This document shows, one piece after another, positions 60,371-64,000 of a stretch of 64,000 bases of DNA. This DNA is from Blautia sp. MSJ-19 (GTDB lineage: Bacteria; Bacillota; Clostridia; Lachnospirales; Lachnospiraceae): the NCBI RefSeq assembly GCF_018918125.1, contig NZ_JAHLQA010000034.1, positions 62,001 to 126,000 of the forward strand, given 5' to 3'. A model generated the notes under the pieces. It saw nothing but the letters and a program-made list of their open reading frames with translations. It had not been told where the DNA came from and made no database searches. Every line of letters starts with the position of its first letter. The first letter of the stretch is position 1. The position numbers and the translations under genes were made by a program.

Positions 60371-61872
60371 AACAGGAAAACATTACCGTATTAAGAAAAA
60401 TTCTGTATGCAGTGGAAAGTGGGGGTCAGGTATATGGCCGCCAAAGTTATTCTGCATTTGCAGGAGTAGGAGCAAATACACCGAATGAAAAGGCAATCAC
60501 GATTGGAGCCGGTCAGTGGTATGCAGACGAAGCAAGATTACTTTTGCAGAATATCCAGAAGAAATATCCGACAGATTTTTCCAAACTTGATACTGCCGGT
60601 ATTGCCGCTGATCTGAAAAAAAGCTGGGACAGATATGGAGTATCTGCCACATCAACCAAGGGGAAATGTATTATTGCGATTATTTCATCGGCGGCTGGTA
60701 TTAAATGCCAGGACGAATTGATGGAAACGCAGATCAAAGAATACGCAGCCAGCCTTGGCAAGACGTATGGAACCATGCCAGATACAGCTATGATGGAGTG
60801 CATTAACATCTACCATCAGGGCGGTGCATCCGCATTAAAACGAATCCTGGCAAAAACAGCAAAACCATACACAGCAAAAGGGATTTATGCAGCATTGAAT
60901 ACGGATCCAGCCGACCCGGCACCGAATCAGGTTGGGGATTACACTGGCAGACAGAAAAAAGTGTATGAGTTTATTACAAAATATGCTGATGGAGGCACTG
61001 AACAGAAGGGAGGAACTACAGTGACAGTAAGAATGTCGAATTGCGGACATGACGAAAACGGGAGATATGCAGGAGGAAAAGCAGGGGACCAGACCGGAAC
61101 AGAATGGTATCTTCGCTCTTGGTATGCATATCCAACTGGTGGATGGAATTATATTCTTCGATGGAAGGATGAAAGTCTTGGGAATCTGTTTGCTGATCTT
61201 GCCATCGAAGCAGCACTGAATGATATGATCGGTTACGACCAGGGAACCGCAGGAAATTCTGCTGATCGTTATACGTTTCGACAGCAGATGAAAGCGGTAG
61301 GGTATCGCCCTTCCAAAATCACAAAACCTTGTGAATGTGATTGCAGCGAAGGAACAATCGTACTTATTCAAGCTGTAGGACACTTGAAAGGCATCAAAGA
61401 GTTGCAGGAATGTAATGCTACATATACCGGTAACATGATGGATTATTTCAATTCTGCAAAGGGAAAGAAATATTTTACAGTTCTGCAGGGGCAGTACCTG
61501 AAGGATTCGAGCCTTGCAAAGAGAGGAGACATCAACCTGAATACAGGACACCATGTAAACGTAACTGTTGATAATGGCTCTAATGCAGGAAAAGGAAACG
61601 CAACAAATACTACCACAACAACGACAGGAGGCAGCGGATATATGTTTAGCGTAGGAAACGTTCAGAACGGAAGCAAAGGAAATGACGTTAAGTTATTACA
61701 GAGATTACTGAAAAGCAATGGATTCAAGGGGAAGGATGGAAAGAACCTGACTATTGATGGAGAATGCGGTACCAATACAGTGTATGCAATCAAAGCATAT
61801 CAGACTAAAAAAGGCCTGAGTGTAGATGGATGTGCAGGACCGGCAACTTGGAAAAGCATTCTGCTCAGATAA
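60367..61872 (+). CDS. Multidomain endolysin (muramidase-like, cysteine-peptidase-like, PG-binding)
   Basis: The protein has 501 residues. The N-terminal part (about 1-200) is lysozyme-like: LRKILYAVESGGQVYGRQ with a likely catalytic Glu, then ITIGAGQWY. The middle part (about 220-370) resembles NlpC/P60- or CHAP-type peptidases: MSNCGHDENGRYAGGKAGDQ and CECDCSEGTIVL. After a Thr-rich linker, a peptidoglycan-binding domain (NGSKGNDVKLLQRLLKSNGF) ends the protein. GGAGGTGATCGGAG precedes the start. Two catalytic domains suggest cuts in both glycan and peptide. Confidence 0.85.
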   Translation: MKQENITVLRKILYAVESGGQVYGRQSYSAFAGVGANTPNEKAITIGAGQWYADEARLLLQNIQKKYPTDFSKLDTAGIAADLKKSWDRYGVSATSTKGKCIIAIISSAAGIKCQDELMETQIKEYAASLGKTYGTMPDTAMMECINIYHQGGASALKRILAKTAKPYTAKGIYAALNTDPADPAPNQVGDYTGRQKKVYEFITKYADGGTEQKGGTTVTVRMSNCGHDENGRYAGGKAGDQTGTEWYLRSWYAYPTGGWNYILRWKDESLGNLFADLAIEAALNDMIGYDQGTAGNSADRYTFRQQMKAVGYRPSKITKPCECDCSEGTIVLIQAVGHLKGIKELQECNATYTGNMMDYFNSAKGKKYFTVLQGQYLKDSSLAKRGDINLNTGHHVNVTVDNGSNAGKGNATNTTTTTTGGSGYMFSVGNVQNGSKGNDVKLLQRLLKSNGFKGKDGKNLTIDGECGTNTVYAIKAYQTKKGLSVDGCAGPATWKSILLR

Positions 61873-61880
61873 AAATCTGA

Positions 61881-61909
61881 TTGTAGAATTTTGTAGAACA
61901 TGGTAACAT
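61881..61909 (+). promoter_or_regulatory. Putative promoter of the small toxin gene
   Basis: TTGTAG (61881-61886) and TAACAT (61904-61909) are 17 bases apart, weak but correctly spaced, directly after the endolysin stop. Transcription would start near 61916, just before the hairpin that covers the toxin ribosome binding site. Confidence 0.4.
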
Positions 61910-61948
61910 AAATAAGTCGCGAACCTCCGACAGGAAGGAGGTGGAACC

Positions 61949-62035
61949 ATGGAACTTATTATCACATTCATTGTCTCTGTACTGGCAGGTATTGTTAGCT
62001 ACTTTATCTGTAAATGGTTGGAAGGAGACGAATAG
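61949..62035 (+). CDS. Type I toxin-like small hydrophobic peptide (28 aa)
   Basis: ATG at 61949 follows AAGGAGG. The 28-residue peptide has one membrane segment (LIITFIVSVLAGIVSYFI) and ends CKWLEGDE, like type I toxin peptides of Clostridia. ACCTCC (61923-61928) can pair with GGAGGT (61937-61942), which hides the ribosome binding site, a usual feature of type I toxin mRNAs. A bidirectional terminator and a convergent promoter lie downstream. Such toxins damage the membrane and keep mobile elements in the host. A tiny holin-like peptide is the alternative. Confidence 0.65.
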   Translation: MELIITFIVSVLAGIVSYFICKWLEGDE

Positions 62036-62081
62036 CGACAACCAGCCTAAAGGAATAAGCCACCTTACATAAACGGAATAG

Positions 62082-62114
62082 AAAAAGCCAAGGGATTGCG
62101 GCCCTTGGCTTTTT
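62082..62114. terminator. Bidirectional terminator of the toxin and antisense transcripts
   Basis: AAAAAGCCAAGGG (62082-62094) pairs with CCCTTGGCTTTTT (62102-62114). The A run before and T run after make it a terminator on both strands. It is 47 bases after the toxin stop. Confidence 0.85.
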
Positions 62115-62168
62115 CGTTTTCTCCGATGGAATTTGGTTCCATGGAAAATGCTATCACATTCATTAGCT
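62082..62168 (-). ncRNA. Putative antitoxin antisense RNA
   Basis: A transcript started by the minus-strand promoter at 62175-62203 would begin near 62168 and stop at the bidirectional terminator near 62082, giving about 87 bases that pair with the 3' end of the toxin mRNA over the terminator. If it reads through, it would cover the toxin gene as well. Convergent 3'-overlapping antitoxin RNAs are typical of txpA/RatA-type and Clostridioides type I modules. Ends are predictions. Confidence 0.5.
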
Positions 62169-62174
62169 ACTATT

Positions 62175-62203
62175 ATCATATGCTATAGCCAGTAAAAAGT
62201 CAA
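62175..62203 (-). promoter_or_regulatory. Strong minus-strand promoter facing the toxin gene
   Basis: On the minus strand, TTGACT (62203-62198) and TATGAT (62180-62175) are separated by exactly 17 bases, a near-consensus sigma-A promoter. No minus-strand protein gene lies downstream before the endolysin, which supports a small RNA product. Confidence 0.7.
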
Positions 62204-62230
62204 CTTCAAAATATTGAGTTTACTACACTT

Positions 62231-62262
62231 CCCCGATGCCTGAATGGTGTCGGGGCTTTTTT
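62231..62262 (+). terminator. Terminator near the right prophage end
   Basis: CCCCGATGCC (62231-62240) pairs with GGTGTCGGGG (62246-62255), including two G-T pairs, around a TGAAT loop, followed by CTTTTTT. It probably ends rightward phage transcription. Confidence 0.8.
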
Positions 62263-62582
62263 ATTTGCCCCGGTATAATCCTGGTGTAAACAGAGCATAT
62301 GTATTTAACTATATTTATATACTCAAATACTAAGTTTAAATCTCGTCAAGCCATTTGTAAGCCAATTTGTCCCTGCCATTGTTGGAGAAAAAATCTGGTG
62401 CAAATGAGCATATATTTTTATCTTTTCTCTTAATCTTATTCTAAACCTAAACCTCAGTCAGCCAAAGGCTTAAAAGCGGCTGACAAATTAAAGCCAACAA
62501 ATGTTGGAAAAACAACTCATTTTCGTGAGATGTGTAAACAAAAGAATAATAAAAAATTCGTGGAATATTTACAAAAATGAAT
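62263..62582. other. Gene-free A/T-rich region, possible prophage/host boundary
   Basis: No supported gene is seen. GTCAGCC (62457-62463) and GGCTGAC (62478-62484) form a hairpin, and CCAACA-AA-TGTTGG (62494-62507) is a palindrome; either may end the minus-strand transcript from the right. The change from plus-strand phage genes to minus-strand genes occurs here, so attR may lie here or beyond the window. Confidence 0.4.
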
Positions 62583-62939
62583 TTAAAAGCAACTTGTTAC
62601 AATGGCTTTGTAAATCTTATCATCAACTTCAATTAAGCTTCTTTTCCCATCTTTAAATGAAATAGCAACCACATAAATTCCCTTGCTTTTAGCTGAAACA
62701 CCACCAGCAAGCATACCAACAGGGCCTAAAAGGGCACCTCCAACAAGTCCACGAGCAATGCCACTTTTGGCACTCTTTCTATGCTCATCTGTAATCAGCT
62801 CATAATTTTCTACAGTGTTTTTGCTAATGGACGTTTTTTCTTTTCCCCATCCTTTTTCGATTAATACAGTGCCGAGAAATGACGACACAGGTTGATTTTC
62901 GTAATCACCTGCGATAACTCTATTTTTTGCCTTTGCCAT
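62583..62939 (-). CDS. Small protein with Gly-rich hydrophobic segment, unknown function
   Basis: The protein has 118 residues from the ATG at 62939, preceded by AAGGAGG that lies inside the end of the upstream SAP-domain gene. It starts MAKAKNRVIAGDYENQPVSS, has a hydrophobic glycine-rich stretch (IARGLVGGALLGPVGMLAGG) and then a beta-rich end (YVVAISFKDGKRSLIEVDD). This layout is common in small Firmicutes proteins of unknown role. A longer frame would run into the preceding gene and is rejected. Confidence 0.65.
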   Translation of the reverse strand: MAKAKNRVIAGDYENQPVSSFLGTVLIEKGWGKEKTSISKNTVENYELITDEHRKSAKSGIARGLVGGALLGPVGMLAGGVSAKSKGIYVVAISFKDGKRSLIEVDDKIYKAIVTSCF

Positions 62940-62940
62940 A

Positions 62941-64000
62941 TTATTTTTCCTCCTTATGATGGTAAATATCTTCGTATCCAGTAAACTCAATTCCTTTTGG
63001 AGTGAGTTCGTAATATTTTTTTTCAAAACAGTTTGTATTGACGGAAAAGAGAACAGTATTAATAAGGTCCGCTTTTTTGCCAGATCCTTTTATTCCATTT
63101 TTATTGAGTAGATCTTTCAAATTTGGTACTGATAATTTAGACAATGTAAAAGAGACAGGAGCGTAGCATAAAAGTCCACTATCAAATGCTGATATAATCA
63201 CTTTACAATAATCAATATGATACTCAAATGTAAAATATCCTGGAATATAATCAAGAGAAACCGGCTTATGATGTAAGTATTTTACGAATAAAAGTTCCTG
63301 TTCGGTAAATTCCATTGCAAACGTATCAGTAGGAAGATTGGCAACATGATTGATAATAATATTTCTGGCTGGTTTCAAAGCTGCTTCATGCTTATTTTGA
63401 GCTGCTTTAGATTTTGCCATTGATTTTGCTGTGAATTCATCCCATCTTCCCTCGTATTCTTTGTTAACATCATCCATATACTTTTGCCTCATAGCTGCAA
63501 GTTCTTCTTCTGTCATTCCTGTAGTAGAAGCATGCATAGACGATGCTCTTTTTACAGCTGGACTTGTTGGAGCAGGTGCATCCTCCGGAAGAGATGAATA
63601 AAAATTATGAATATTGCGTAGCCGGTCATATTCATGCTGATAATCCTTGCCTAATTTTCCCATAGTGTTATGCAGTTGCTGTTCATAGTCCGGATCATAT
63701 TCTTTATCAAAATCTTTTGGTTTGTGCTGAATCATATCTTCTTCGGATATGTAGTTAGTATCGGTGGAGTAGATCAATTCATTTTGAGGAATAGCAAGCA
63801 GTGTTTTTACAATTCTTTTCACAGGAAGGTTTTTATTATCGGATAAAGCTGCTTGATATAATTCGAGAGCATTTCCGGTAATTCTATTTTTCTTATAACA
63901 ATCCGCAAGCCTTTTCTTTGTTAGAGATAATTGATATTTGGACATATCTGGATAGGAATCGATACGATTCAATTTACTGAGAATGGCCTTTTCTGTATCA
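62941..64000 (-). CDS. SAP-domain protein, truncated by the right window edge
   Basis: The frame is open to the last base of the window, so the start probably lies outside; TTG at 63972 is only a possible start. At least 352 residues are visible. The middle is charged and helical. Near the C-terminus is a SAP-like motif (LSVPNLKDLLNKNGIKGSG, KADLINTVLF), a DNA-binding helix-extended loop-helix. The last part is YYELTPKGIEFTGYEDIY. A 30-residue segment (GMTEEELAAMRQKYMDDVN ...) resembles the phage head morphogenesis protein. It may be a prophage-end accessory gene or a host gene. Confidence 0.65.
   Translation of the reverse strand, partial: DTEKAILSKLNRIDSYPDMSKYQLSLTKKRLADCYKKNRITGNALELYQAALSDNKNLPVKRIVKTLLAIPQNELIYSTDTNYISEEDMIQHKPKDFDKEYDPDYEQQLHNTMGKLGKDYQHEYDRLRNIHNFYSSLPEDAPAPTSPAVKRASSMHASTTGMTEEELAAMRQKYMDDVNKEYEGRWDEFTAKSMAKSKAAQNKHEAALKPARNIIINHVANLPTDTFAMEFTEQELLFVKYLHHKPVSLDYIPGYFTFEYHIDYCKVIISAFDSGLLCYAPVSFTLSKLSVPNLKDLLNKNGIKGSGKKADLINTVLFSVNTNCFEKKYYELTPKGIEFTGYEDIYHHKEEK

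Overview
The window looks like a Firmicutes chromosome, most likely a gut Lachnospiraceae (Clostridium cluster XIVa). The basis is the plsX-rnc-smc-ftsY and ylxM-ffh-rpsP-khpA-rimM-trmD-queA gene order, AGGAGG-type ribosome binding sites, sigma-A-like promoters and protein style. The genus assignment is inference. A prophage of roughly 45 kb sits directly downstream of queA.

Host part, 1 to about 16.6 kb, all on the plus strand: the end of an ABC-F ATPase gene; plsX (phospholipid synthesis); rnc (RNase III); smc (chromosome condensation); ftsY (SRP receptor); a threonine ammonia-lyase; a cytosolic BMP-fold protein with a ParB-like N-terminal part; a metallophosphoesterase; then ylxM and ffh (SRP), rpsP, khpA, rimM, trmD and queA. 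A hairpin terminator follows queA.

Prophage left arm (16.7-19.1 kb, minus strand): a large serine recombinase, a 54-aa protein and a CI-like repressor, facing a divergent early promoter with an inverted-repeat operator. Early region (19.2-29.4 kb, plus strand): Cro-like and other HTH proteins, an early SleB-type hydrolase, a recombination/replication set (a RecT-neighbourhood protein, a PD-(D/E)XK nuclease, a HerA-like ATPase, a replication initiator, a DnaC-like loader, RusA, a MazG-like pyrophosphohydrolase) and an ArpU-like late regulator. A control region follows at 29.42-29.76 kb with 21-bp-phased GTACAT repeats, a structured element and a terminator.

Late region (29.8-62 kb): a cassette of a ParB-like protein, two tandem TET-associated-glycosyltransferase-like proteins and a radical SAM enzyme (a candidate DNA or other hypermodification system). 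Next come terminase, portal and head genes, and a PBSX/skin-like contractile tail with sheath, tube, a frameshifted assembly chaperone, tape measure and baseplate. After the baseplate lies a complete diversity-generating retroelement (DGR): a C-type-lectin-like target gene whose last 117 bp (VR) match a template repeat (TR) except at 15 positions, all of them adenines in TR; an Avd accessory gene; and a DGR-type reverse transcriptase. It presumably diversifies the phage's receptor-binding tip protein. Holin and endolysin genes follow.

The right end (61.9-62.2 kb) carries what looks like a type I toxin-antitoxin module: a 28-aa hydrophobic peptide with a sequestered ribosome binding site, facing a convergent antisense promoter. 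Two minus-strand genes of uncertain origin (host or phage), one with a SAP domain, reach the right edge. I could not define attL/attR. No rRNA, tRNA, CRISPR array or insertion sequence was seen.
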